Source of the DNA: Adiantum capillus-veneris
Taxonomy: Eukaryota; Streptophyta; Polypodiopsida; Polypodiales; Pteridaceae
DNA: 64,000 nt
Direction: 5' to 3'
Assembly: GCA_014529385.2 (NCBI GenBank)
Contig: CM043967.1
Coordinates: forward strand, 129,951,182 to 130,015,181
The position numbers and the translations under genes are program-made. The notes under the pieces were generated by a model, which did no database searches, was not told the DNA's origin, and saw only the letters and a list, made by a program, of their open reading frames with translations. How positions within the stretch are numbered: position 1 is the stretch's first letter; every line of letters starts with the position of its first letter. This document shows positions 20,884 through 31,686 of the stretch, piece after piece.

Positions 20884-23800
20884 ATGGCTGGATCACAGGA
20901 CACTGCTCTTTACAATATCAAGAAGCTGGATGGAACCAATTTCCCATTGTGGAAGAAGCACATTTGGCACGTGTTGGTACAAAAGAAGCAGATAAAACCT
21001 ATAAAGCTCAAGGGGATAAAACCAGAAGATATGGACGAAGATGAATGGAGTGAAATGGATGAATTGGCACTTTCTACCATTATGCTGACTTTGGCAGAAA
21101 GCGTTTACTTCAATGTAGCAGACGAGATGTCGGCTTATCAAGCATGGTTAAAGTTGAGTGATCTTTATGAGAAGCAGAGTGCAGCTTCACAGGTATACTG
21201 GCTTAAGAAGCTTGTTGACTTGAAGATGAAAGAAGGGACACCTATGTCCAATCATCTGAATGAATTCAACACAATCTATAGTCAGTTGTCAGCTCAAGAT
21301 GTCAAGTTTGATGAACCTGTTAGAGCTATGTTCCTATTGATCACATTGTCGGAAAGTTGGGACACTTTTCGCACAGCTTTGAGTAATTCTGCACCTCCAG
21401 ATGGTTTGAACATAGCAGGTTTAGAAGGAAGTCTGCTTACTGAAGAAACCAATAGAAAGACAATGGAAAAAGGCAAAGGAATAGCCGTAGTTGTCAGGGG
21501 AAGGACCAAAGAAAAGTACAAAGGTGGAAAGAGGAATCAGTCTCGTAGCAAGTCCCGCAGTGCTAAAGGCAAGAGTGACATAGAATGCTACCATTGTGGC
21601 AAGAAGGGTCACATGAAAAGAGACTGCAGAGAATGGAAAGTAGAAAAAGGCAAAGAGAAAGCTGAAGACCATGGTGAGAAGAACGAGTCCTCAGTGAATA
21701 TTCAAGAAATAAATGTGACAAACACTGTTGCAGAGGATGACAGTCTAGTGTCAGGAGACATCTACTTCTTGAAGAATACAATGGACTCAACTCTTCTTAC
21801 AGCATCTGATGGAAATGCACTGAGTGACTGGATTATAGACTCAGGGGCATCACTTCATGTGTCTCCAAACAAGGAGTGGTTTACCTCTTATGTGACCACT
21901 AAATATCATGTTCGGCTAGGCAATGGGCATACATGTGAGATCTTAGGTGTTGGATATGTTCAATTGAAGTTTCAGAATGGCTCTTCTTTCACGCTGAAGA
22001 ATGTGAGACATGTTCCCACAATTACAAAGAGCTTGATCAGCACAGGTTTACTTGATGATGCTTGCTACGTCACCATTTTTGGACAGAACATGTGGAAGAT
22101 ATCCAAGGGTTCTATGACAGTAGCACATGGAGTAAAGTCTGGAGGACTTTACATGATTTATGTATCAAATGTCTCTAAAAATGTAATCAATGTAACCGAC
22201 CAGCCGAACGTTTCTTTGTGGGATAGCCGGTTAGGACATATGTCCAATAAGGGAATGGAAATCTTGTCTCGTTCTGGTTATTTGCCTGGCTTTTCATTTA
22301 ATGATTTTGAATTCTGTGAACATTGTCTGTATGGTAAGAAAACACACAAGCCACATAAGCATAGAAGCAGTAGAAGAGATACACAGTTGGCACTTGTTCA
22401 TAGTGATTTGTGTGGACCTATGCCTAACCTATCTCTAGGGGGAGCTTCTTCCTTTATGAAATTTATAGATGATTACTCGAGAAAAGTATGGGTTTACTTT
22501 CTCAAGCACAAGGATGAAGCGTTTAGTGTTTTCAAAACGTTTGTGACACTTGTGGAGAATCAGAGTGGCAAGAAGCTTAAATGCTTACGCACTGACAATG
22601 GTGGAGAGTATGTTTCAAAGGCCTTTCAAGACTTTTGTGAGTCAAAAGGTATAAAACGTGAACTTACTGCTCCTTACAATCCTCCTCAAAATGGTGTTGC
22701 TGAGAGGATGAATAGGACCATACAAGAGACGGTCAGAAGTATGTTGTCTAATGCACAGCTGCCAAATGGGTTTTGGGCTGAAGCTGTATCAATAGCTGTT
22801 CATCTTGTAAATAGATCTCCTAGCAAGGTTTTGCAGAAGGATTCAGTGCCAGAGATGGTATGGTCAGGCAAAATGCCCTCATACAAGCATCTCAGAGTCT
22901 TTGGCTGTGAGGCATATACTCACGTTCCAAAGGAATTTAGGAACAAACTTGAGCCAGAAAGTAGAAAGTGCATCTTTCTAGGCTATGGTAATTCTGGTGA
23001 GATGGGGTACAGACTTTGGGATCCCGAATCCAGAAAGGTTGTCCGCAGCAATGATGTTCACTTTAATGAATCCAAATATCATTCTAAACCAGAGAGGGTT
23101 GAGGAGATTAGAAGAGTTGTCTTCCAAGAAGATGGACCTGCACGTGCAAGACAAAATGTCAGGGCTCAAGAGGAGCAAGGACAGGATAGAGTGGAACCAC
23201 AGGTTGTGGATGAGCCTGAGCCACCTATTGTGCATAGATCTAGACGTGTCACGCGACCTCCTGATAGGTTTGTTCCATCTATGAACTATGTCATGTTGAC
23301 TGATTGCAATGAGCCTTCATGTTACAAGGAAGTAGTGCAAATGAAGGACTCCGAGAATTGGCAATTGGCCATGCAGTCAGAGATGACAGCTCTGCATAAA
23401 AACAAGACATGGAAGCTAGTTAAATTACCACAGGGCAAAAAGGCTCTACCTTGTAAATGGGTTTACAGGTATAAGATCACCGCTCATGATAGTCAGCCAA
23501 AGTACAAAGCAAGGCTTGTTGCCAAGGGCTTTAAGCAAGAACAAGGCATTGACTTTGATGAAGTCTTCTCTCCGGTGGTCAAGATGACTACATTGAGATG
23601 CTTTCTTGCATTGGTTGCCATATTAGATTTGGTGTTGCACCAAATGGATGTCAAGACAGCGTTCTTGCATGGTGATTTAGATGTGAAAATTTACATGCAG
23701 CAGCCAGAAGGGTTTGTTGAGAAAGGCAAGGAAGATTGGGTATGCCAGTTGTTAAAGAGTCTTTATGGCTTAAAACAATCACCGAGGGCATGGTACCATA

Positions 23801-24868
23801 AATTCCACAAGTTTATGCTTTCTCAAGGCTACAAACGTAGTGAGTTTGATCACTGTCTATATACAAAGAAGGCTAAGGATGGTAGTTGGTTGATCCTTAT
23901 TTTGTATGTGGATGACATGTTGATTGCTGGCAAGCACTTGGAAGAAATTTCAGCTTTGAAGTCAAAGATGGCAAAATCGTTTGACATGAAAGACATGGGT
24001 GAGGCAAGTCATATACTTGGTATGTGCATTGAGAGAGACAGATCAAAGAAGTTGATTTGGTTATCTCAAACAGAGTATATTGACAAGGTTTTGCAACGTT
24101 TCAATATGGAGAAGGGAAAGGCACTGAGTGTTCCATTCCCACCATATGTGAAACTTAGCAAACAAGATTGTCCTGTGTCTGAGGAAGAACAGGCTGAAAT
24201 GGATAAGATTCCATATGCGTCTGCAGTGGGTAGTTTGATGTATGCAATGATTGCTACTCGCCCAGACATTGCATTTGCAGTGGGAGTAGTAAGTCGATAC
24301 ATGTCAAACCCAGGCAAGAAACATTGGGAGGCAGTGAAAGGAATATTGAGATACCTGAAAGCTACAAAGAGTATGCGTACGTATATGCTATGGGAGTCAG
24401 GAGCTAAGTGTAAAGGGTTTTACAGACTCAGATTATGCAGGCGACTTAGACAACCGAAGGTCTGCGTCAGGGTATGTCTTTACATTGGCTGGTGGAGCAG
24501 TATCATGGCGTTCTACATTACAAGATTGTGTTACTCAGTCTACTACAGAGGCTGAATATGTTGCAGCATCAGAGGCATGCAAAGAATCAATTTGGATTAA
24601 TCGACTAGTAACAGATTTGGGAATCAAAGAAGAGATGCTTGTGTTATATTGTGATAGTCAAAGTGCTATACAATTGGCTCGCAATCCAGTTTATCACTCA
24701 AAGACAAAGCATGTGGATGTGAAGTATCATTTCATCAGGGAAATGCTCGAGGATAAGCAACTTCAGCTTGTCAAAGTTCACACCACAGAAAATCCTCCTG
24801 ATCTACTTACAAAAGGACTTCCCTCAGAGAGCTTTGCGCATTTTCGCAAGCAGTTAGGTGTAGGGTAG
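20884..24868 (+). CDS. Copia-1 gag-pol polyprotein with one frameshift
   Basis: Starts at ATG 20884, the first Met after the leader. Order and approximate residues: gag of the UBN2 type (FPLWKKHIWHVL), zinc knuckle CYHCGKKGHMKRDC (~235), retropepsin WIIDSGASLHVS (~318), gag-pre-integrase, integrase core with HSDLCGP (~505), TDNGGE (~570) and NGVAERMNRT, RT with QMDVKTAFLHGDL (~920), SLYGLKQSPRAWY and YVDDMLI (~1007), and RNase H. The long frame ends at 24555 in nonsense. One extra T in GGGTTTTAC (about 24416-24422) shifts it, and the true continuation is the frame ending at 24868, with YCDSQSAIQLA and KTKHVDVKYHF. All catalytic motifs appear intact, so this copy is one base from coding-competent as far as I can see. 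Confidence 0.93.
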
Positions 24869-24942
24869 TACATCACTTCTCTACATCTCTTGTATATTAG
24901 CTTGTATAGTAGCTTCTCTCACACTTAAAGTACCACATTGGA

Positions 24943-24957
24943 CTTTAAGTGGGAGGT
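24943..24957 (+). other. Copia-1 polypurine tract
   Basis: TTTAAGTGGGAGGT directly before the 3' LTR. The same sequence precedes the Copia-2 LTR. Confidence 0.8.
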
Positions 24958-25149
24958 TGTTGGGGTATAAAGCCCAATGTGGTCGCCCAGGTAAGTGGGC
25001 GGGCCACCGGGTATGTACACATATTCTTTTGTAAAAACCTAATAAGAACTCACTATGCTCTACACATTACAGTAGAGCGAGTTCACCATATCGTCGTGCT
25101 CTTCTTCTCGCACTCTCTCTCGCGTCGCACTTCCGCTCGTACTCCTTCA
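24958..25149 (+). repeat. Copia-1 3' LTR
   Basis: 192 bp, partner of 19593-19784, differing at four positions by eye: three near 25008-25012 and one near 25072. Confidence 0.93.
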
Positions 25150-25650
25150 GCATTGATCGACTCCCAAGTTAATGAGGCCTTCTTACAATGCTAATGTATC
25201 ACGGCTTAGGAGAATTCGAGAGGTTCTCGCTTCAGCCTTTACACCACACACGTTGCCCCAAACTACAAATCTCTCTTCTTCTCCGAATGAGGTAACCGAA
25301 CCCCATCCCTACATCCTTGAGCCATCCCGTTGAGTGCAATCCGCACCATTGCCTCCATTCGTCTTAGCTCCGATTCTCTACATTGCGAAACAGGACGTTG
25401 GGGCACTAGCGAGGAGTCTCATCGACTTTGCACCTTATGCCCTCGTCAAGTGCGAGAGAGTGAGTACCACACACTACTTGAGTGCTCAGCTTTTGACCAC
25501 CTTAGGTCCTCTTTTCCCCATATATTTAGCCATGACCTCTCCCTGCATACCTTCCTCTCCCAACCACGATGTGGACTCTCTATTGCGATGCTCATTTCAA
25601 CCATTTTTGAGCATCGAAAGTCACTTATGACCTCCACTCACACCACGTGA
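25150..25650 (+). pseudogene. LINE-1 C-terminal part, downstream of Copia-1
   Basis: Continues LINE-1 after the Copia-1 insertion (LIDSQVNEAFLQC), with several stops and frame changes. From 25330 the frame reads SAIRTIASIRLSSDSL, then CTLCPRQVRESEYHTLLEC, a C-x2-C-x(n)-H-x4-C zinc-binding motif of the kind at the C-terminus of plant LINE ORF2 proteins. It ends near 25650. I do not see a clear poly(A) tail. Confidence 0.65.
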
Positions 25651-25924
25651 CATGTTCATTTGGTCCCATAGGTCATATTTGACCTCCAAGGACGATAATA
25701 GAGCTATCTATCTATGTCTTCATGGGAGGTACGAGAACAAAGAACGCTATTAACTATCAACCTCAGATTGCAATGTTTCTTTGGACGTCCCTGCTAATTG
25801 CACCCCATAAATCCCTTGCTGCGATGGACCTGTTAAGGCTTTTAGCCCGTTTCTCTGCATGCACTTTGATAGGTTGAGCTGCCGTAGCTTGTGAGCTACG
25901 TCCCACTGCACAACCAAAATGCAC

Positions 25925-25927
<3 letters not shown>
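25651..25927. other. Spacer between LINE-1 and the GA-rich tandem array
   Basis: LINE-1 3' end or flank. Contains a (TCTA)n-like stretch at about 25703-25712. No gene. Confidence 0.5.
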
Positions 25928-25968
<41 letters not shown>

Positions 25969-26242
25969 TGAAAGTTGACATTCTTCTGCATTGATGACTT
26001 CAACATGAGCTACTTCAATGTCTGTATAGCCGTCGAGGTTCTTTTGCTGATCCATAAATAGATAAAAAAAGAAACATGCATCAGTGTCACTATATTTTTT
26101 GTCCATGCTTATACTCATGTATGTATCATCATTATCTGCATTGTATTCTCCATGTCGATGATGTTGTCCGTGACTGATCCTGAACTAGCTTGAAAGATGA
26201 GTTTTTAAAACCTTGTTGCTATCATTTAATCTGCAACTTTGC

Positions 26243-26281
<39 letters not shown>

Positions 26282-26555
26282 TGAAAGTTGAAATTCTTTT
26301 GCATTGATGACTTCAACATGAGCTACTTCAATGTCTGTATAGCCGTCGAGGTTCTTTTGCTGATCCATAAATAGATAAAAAAAGAAACATGCATCAGTGT
26401 CACTATATTTTTTGTCCATGCTTATACTCATGTATGTATCATCATTATCTGCATTGTATTCTCCATGTCGATGATGTTGTCCGTGACTGATCCTGAACTA
26501 GCTTGAAAGATGAGTTTTTAAAACCTTGTTGCTATCATTTAATCTGCAACTTTGC

Positions 26556-26594
<39 letters not shown>

Positions 26595-26868
26595 TGAAAG
26601 TTGAAATTCTTTTGCATTGATGACTTCAACATGAGCTACTTCAATGTCTGTATAGCCGTCGAGGTTATTTTGCTGATCCATAAACAGATAAAAAAAGAAA
26701 CATGCATCAGTGTCACTATATTTTTTGTCGATGCTTATACTCATGTATGTATCATCATTATCTGCATTGTATTCTCCATGTCGATGATGTTGTCCGTGAC
26801 TGATCCTGAACTAGCTTGAAAGATGAGTTTTTAAAACCTTGTTGCTATCATTTAATCTGCAACTTTGC

Positions 26869-26921
<53 letters not shown>

Positions 26922-27195
26922 TGAAAGTTGAAATTCTTTTGCATTGATGACTTCAACATGAGCTACTTCAATGTCTGTATAGCCGTCGAGGTTATTTTGC
27001 TGATCCATAAACAGATCAAAAAAGAAACATGCATCAGTGTCACTATATTTTTTGTCCATGCTTATACTCATGTATGTATCATCATTATCTGCATTGTATT
27101 CTCCATGTCGATGATGTTGTCCGTGACTGATCCTGAACTAGCTTGAAAGATGAGTTTTTAAAACCTTGTTGCTATCATTTAATCTGCAACTTTGC

Positions 27196-27234
<39 letters not shown>

Positions 27235-27508
27235 TGAAAGTTGAAATTCTTTTGCATTGATGACTTCAACATGAGCTACTTCAATGTCTGTATAGCCGTC
27301 GAGGTTATTTTGCTGATCCATAAACAGATAAAAAAAGAAACATGCATCAGTGTCACTATATTTTTTGTCGATGCTTATACTCATGTATGTATCATCATTA
27401 TCTGCATTGTATTCTCCATGTCGATGATGTTGTCCGTGACTGATCCTGAACTAGCTTGAAAGATGAGTTTTTAAAACCTTGTTGCTATCATTTAATCTGC
27501 AACTTTGC

Positions 27509-27555
<47 letters not shown>

Positions 27556-27780
27556 TGAAAGTTGAAATTCTTTTGCATTGATGACTTCAACATGAGCTAC
27601 TTCAATGTCTGTATAGCCGTCGAGGTTATTTTGCTGATCCATAAACAGATCAAAAAAGAAACATGCATCAGTGTCACTATATTTTTTGTCCATGCTTATA
27701 CTCATGTATGTATCATCATTATCTGCATTGTATTCTCCATGTCAATGATGTTGTCCGTGATTGATCCCGACCTAGCTTGA
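25928..27780. repeat. Six-unit tandem array with embedded (GA)n and higher-order pattern
   Basis: The anchor ACTTTGAAAGTTG occurs at 25965, 26278, 26591, 26918, 27231 and 27552, giving spacings of 313, 313, 327, 313 and 321 bp. Each unit has a (GA)n tract, a conserved ~270-bp body (TGACTTCAACATGAGCTACT, GTCTGTATAGCCGTCGAGG) and GCAACTTTGCTGGAG before the next tract. Units 3 and 5 share GTCGATGC and AACAGATAAAA. Units 4 and 6 share GTCCATGC and AACAGATCAAA and have longer (GA)n. So units 3-4 and 5-6 form a dimer repeated once (period about 640 bp). Short ORFs are the same in every unit but also follow the repeat, so I do not call them genes. Confidence 0.95.
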
Positions 27781-27819
27781 TCTAATATATCATGTTTTGA
27801 TGTAGAAGTATCAACCAAC

Positions 27820-27866
<47 letters not shown>

Positions 27867-28247
27867 GTGTGTGTGTGAACACATCTTCATGCGACAATAT
27901 TCGGCTACTATAGGCAAAGTCAGATTCCGTTTCCAACTCAGAGACTGCAAGGTGAGATGACAGAGGAGAAAACCTTCATGCGAGCAAAGTAATCACATCA
28001 TCACTATTGCACGTAGATTATACTCAGGCCTCCAATTGCACGGCCCCTCGCTTGTCTTTGAGTTGCAAACAAGATTGATTGCTTCTGATTCTGTCTGCAA
28101 TAGATGATGCTTTGTGCCAGCTGGTCTTTGCTCCTTCCTCTCTCATGTTTGGCCCCACCTCCTTTTGGCAATGTCCACAATACATAGTGTGAGCTTGATT
28201 TTCTATTTGATCACAACGGAATACAACAGTAAAGTCCCTGGGGTTTT
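27781..28247. other. Spacer with (CT)n/(GT)n microsatellite
   Basis: (CT)n at about 27822-27861 followed by a short (GT)n. No supported gene. Confidence 0.6.
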
Positions 28248-28382
28248 TCAAGGACCCCCAACCCTTCTACAACCGTCATTGAAACAAGCAAACAGATCGG
28301 GTACAAGGATCCCCACCCTTCTACAACCGTCATTGAAACAAGAAAACAGACCAGGTACAAGGGACCCCCACCCTTCTACAAA
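28248..28382. repeat. Minisatellite, about 55-bp units
   Basis: ACCCTTCTACAA occurs at 28261, 28315 and 28370. The first two units also share CCGTCATTGAAACAAG and a GGTACAAGG end. Two full units and a partial third. Confidence 0.9.
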
Positions 28383-29340
28383 ACACACCATATACAAATA
28401 CTGCATAGACATCCGACTACATCCCCATATACAAAAATCGGCATACACGTCAAGTACCAAGTCGTATAGATGAAGTTGCAAGGTTATCTGTTGAAGGCAA
28501 GTTTGAGGACCTCTCTCTCTCTCTCTCTCTCTCTTCTTTGAGCTTTGAGTAACTCAGTCGAAGAGTAGGTCCAATTAGTGATATGGACCACGAGAGTGTT
28601 GGAAGCATTGGTAGGCTCTTGAAGCCCGCAATAAGGTTTTCCCCTTGCATGAAAACCCATAAGAGTTAAATGATGATGGCATTGTTGATTCAAGGCCAAT
28701 AGGTTATAGGGATTATGGACAACTAAAATGCGAGTGAAGTCTGCCATGGTACAAAGGGGGAGGGGTGATGTAAGAGGGAAATGGATAAAAATTGACTCGC
28801 TTTTTTGTGGGGCCACCATGGATTGTTTGCATATTTGCTACCGCAAATGTACCAATTACAAATGCATGCTAGCTTACTGCTAGAGCCATGCCATCAAGAG
28901 CAAGAGGTGTGTTTCCAAGCTTGCCTATCGAAGCCATGTTGACTTTTTTTGTCAAGTCACTCATTGGTTCCTATTGACTGCAAGATCAATTCCGATTGCT
29001 TGCAATCGATATATAACCAACATGTTGCTGGAATATATTAGTCGGTTGCCTTGAGCAAGTGTGGGCAGATGATGCACTTGGATCTCTACATAGCAGTGCC
29101 TCCGGCAGCAGTGCGCGCTGCCAAAGGTGGTGCCATTGTACTAGTCACAACAAATTACAAAGCCCTGGCATATCCTTTGCAGAGGGCACACACGTATTGG
29201 AATCTTATAAAATATTGTTTTGTGCCAAACCTAAGGAAATGACGTGAGAACAATAACAATATACAAAAGAGATTACACATTTGTTCAAAAGTTGTATACA
29301 GTATCCAAGTTTAACGATTCTTGGAGCTATTCTATGCATC
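28383..29340. other. Unassigned spacer
   Basis: A (CT)n tract at 28512-28534 and otherwise unique-looking sequence. Open stretches are short and lack recognisable motifs. Confidence 0.5.
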
Positions 29341-29560
29341 AAGACTCAGCCTCCCCTTCATCCAAAGTGTGCCCAAGGGGTATTGGACCCACCCCCTTAG
29401 GGATGCAAGTCCAATGCACTAACCACTTGGGACAACCCACTTTGGACGTGGGCAAGGGATGGTCCGCGCGTCGCGTCTTGATGCCGAATAAAGTGTGGTT
29501 GTGACAAGCTGGCGAATGCCAACACTTAATAAGAAAAAAAAGACTCAGCCTTCCCTTCAT
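29341..29560. mobile_element. SINE-like short insertion
   Basis: About 178 bp flanked by near-identical 20-21-bp direct repeats, AGACTCAGCC(T/C)CCCTTCAT-type, at 29342-29361 and 29541-29560 (one mismatch). The insert ends in AAGAAAAAAA on the plus strand. Long target duplications plus an A-rich tail suggest target-primed reverse transcription. The minus strand contains TGGTTAGTGCATTGGA and GGGTCCAATACCC, which resemble tRNA-type A and B boxes, but that is opposite to the A tail, so the SINE assignment is tentative. Confidence 0.45.
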
Positions 29561-29707
29561 TAACACTGTATACACATGGTTGTGTGGCCCCTATAAACAT
29601 AAGCGAAGATGCAAAATTCATTTTTCAGTAAACATACCATTTTCAAAGTTTGATGGCAAATATGACCAGTAATATGGGGGCAGCCCTATGTGTGTGTGTG
29701 TGCGCGC

Positions 29708-29784
<77 letters not shown>

Positions 29785-30197
29785 TGCAGGTGAGGACGAG
29801 TGTTTGATATTGGTGGAGCCTCGGAGTGATAGGGAGAGAGCTTGATATTGCAGCATTTCAAAAAGTTAAACGTTGGCCCACCTTTACTATGTGTTGAAAG
29901 TGGAGGCACTCGAGACTGGAAAATCGACAGGTCTCAGCTAGCCACCTCTCTTTCTCTCTCTCTCTCTCTCTCAACTCTTGCATTCAAATTTCAACCCCTC
30001 TTTTGATCAATGGATAACTTGATTCATAGGAGGCTACCCACTAATACGGGCGAACTTTGTATCTTTTGACACGTGACGAGGGAGGGTGCCAAAATCCCTC
30101 ACGTTTGGTATAGATACCACTAAATTTCTTAGAGTCAAATATCACAAGAGGCCAAGGAAATTAGCAAGTTTAGAGGTTAATAATCTTATTTTTTTTG
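29561..30197. other. Spacer with alternating purine-pyrimidine tract
   Basis: (GT)n-(CG)n-(GT)n-(GA)n from about 29691 to 29780, (CT)n at 29949-29972, and a T run at about 30188-30197 that may be the poly(A) tail of LINE-2 read on the other strand. No gene. Confidence 0.6.
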
Positions 30198-31068
30198 TTG
30201 CAAAACTCACAATTGTGAGTGGCTAGTATTAAGAGCATAAAAAATATACACCAACCTCGAGCTCAGACTGAGCCTTGAGGGTCAAAGGATTACAAGTATT
30301 CTGCTTGCCACAGAAACCACAACTACTCCTAGGCTTTACTTATTACAAGATGCCATCATGGTATGTATTGTTCTAGAACAGTTCTCTGAGGCTTGTTTGC
30401 CTCAGATCCTGTGGATTGTCACTCTGCTCTCTTGTATGATTTCACAAAAGCTCGCCACAGTTAGATCCCCCTCAAACACCCGCCGGTTCCTTGCTTGCCA
30501 AATATGGTGAAAGAAGTAGTACCTGATTATTTGAGTGCAGACAAGCGGAGCAGGACTTCCCAACCTGTGACTACCAAAGAACAAATCAGTCTTGAAGAAC
30601 TTAATTTGCCATGTCCTTTGAATCTACTTGCATATTTTCCTAGCCATGCCACTGATTACATGGAATGCCATGAAAAGGTGGGCTAGGTCTTCACTAGCTA
30701 TTTTGCACCTCGAGCACCGATCGGACCCAATTCCTCTTTCTTGTATCTTTACGCCCGTCGGGAGAGCACCCCACATCACTTTCCACAAGAATATGTTCAT
30801 ATACTGAGGCCACCTTGTCTTCTAGATGTTCTCCATGACTCCCTCCCACTGTTATTCCGTCCAGTGCCTCTTCCATAATTTGTTGAGGGGGCTACACCAT
30901 TTAGCCTCGTGCATTAATGCATGATGAATGCCGTTAGAATGTGGTTTCCAAAAGAGGCTACTCCCAAGCCATCTCCAAGCGTCCCATTCAAATTTGGATT
31001 CACAAATTGGCATCACCACTTTCTCAAGCTTTTTCATGACCCTGGAGACTAGTAATATCTCAAAGCCA
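30198..31068 (-). pseudogene. LINE-2 C-terminal part, downstream of Copia-2
   Basis: On the minus strand, after Copia-2, the LINE frame continues with FEILLVSRVMKKLEKVV and WDAWRWLGSSLFWKP, then a zinc-binding region with SDRCSRCKIASEDLAHLF, then HHIWQARNRRVFEGDLTV. This order (zf-RVT domain followed by I-W-x-x-R-N-x-R-V-F) is typical of plant L1-type ORF2 C-termini. Frame changes and stops occur near 30850 and 30690. The T run at about 30188-30197 would be the poly(A) tail. Confidence 0.75.
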
Positions 31069-31256
31069 TGAAGGGGATCGGGGAGCACCACAGACGGAGA
31101 GTGAGAGAGAGAGAAGGAGACACACACACGATGTGGGTGGGGAGACTCCAAGAATGAGCAGCCCCCTATACACTTATGCTATGTATAAGGTATACAGGTC
31201 AGTGGGCGCCCAGACTCTGGGCGACCGGGCAAGGCACAGACGCCTATACCCCAACA
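31069..31256 (-). repeat. Copia-2 3' LTR
   Basis: 188 bp. Minus-strand ends are TGTTGGGGTATAGGCG and GATCCCCTTCA. It is followed on the plus strand by CCTCCCACTTAAAG, the complement of the polypurine tract (31257-31271). Confidence 0.93.
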
Positions 31257-31271
31257 ACCTCCCACTTAAAG

Positions 31272-31686
31272 GCGACTGTGCCTTTAAGCAAGGGAACCTA
31301 GTTTAAAGACTACAAAAGGTGAGAGAAAACCACTCTCAACCGATGCCCACTGGTTGGCTGTGATTGTGTGCATCCGGCTGTCCTGCTCCCGTGTAAGTCC
31401 ATACACCACCAGACGTACCGCACACGTACTGCAAGTATGTACGCAATACCTGCATATCTCCCTCGTGCACTATGCCATCATCAGTCAACAAACGACTGAC
31501 AACCCCAACTGCAAATGCTCCCACTACAGCTGCGATATCTGGTCTCAAGATCAACATCTCATACATGAGACCACCGAATGCCGATGCAATGCTAGCGGGC
31601 CCTGCTAGCTCTACGGAGCATGCATCAACATATATATCCCTGGCAATAGGCATCTCTAACTGACAAGGCGTGTCAGCCACATGCAT
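31272..31686 (-). pseudogene. Copia-2 RT C-terminal remnant
   Basis: The minus strand encodes ASAFGGLMYEMLILRPDIAA and VGVVSRLLTDDG, matching the Copia-1 segment SAVGSLMYAMIATRPDIAFA and VGVVSRYMSNPG that follows the RT active site. RT catalytic motifs upstream are absent. It is joined to the gag-protease ORF through a frame change near 31680. Confidence 0.8.

Larger units (their letters stand above)
19593..25149 (+). mobile_element. Copia-1: nearly intact Ty1/copia retrotransposon
   Basis: A 5557-bp element with two 192-bp LTRs differing at about 4 positions, an initiator-Met primer-binding site, a 1.1-kb leader, one long gag-pol frame with a single frameshift, and a polypurine tract. Flanks are GCATC (19588-19592) and GCATT (25150-25154), a 5-bp target duplication with one mismatch. 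Removing the element joins the LINE-1 frame (HLVKDAS to LIDSQVNEAF). Low LTR divergence indicates a fairly recent insertion. Confidence 0.93.

Noticed and set aside
25750-27780. Repeated ~70-residue ORFs (MSISMDKKYSDTDACFF and opposite-strand versions)
   Set aside because: They recur because the DNA is tandemly repeated, and part of each is translation of (GA)n. No independent evidence of coding.
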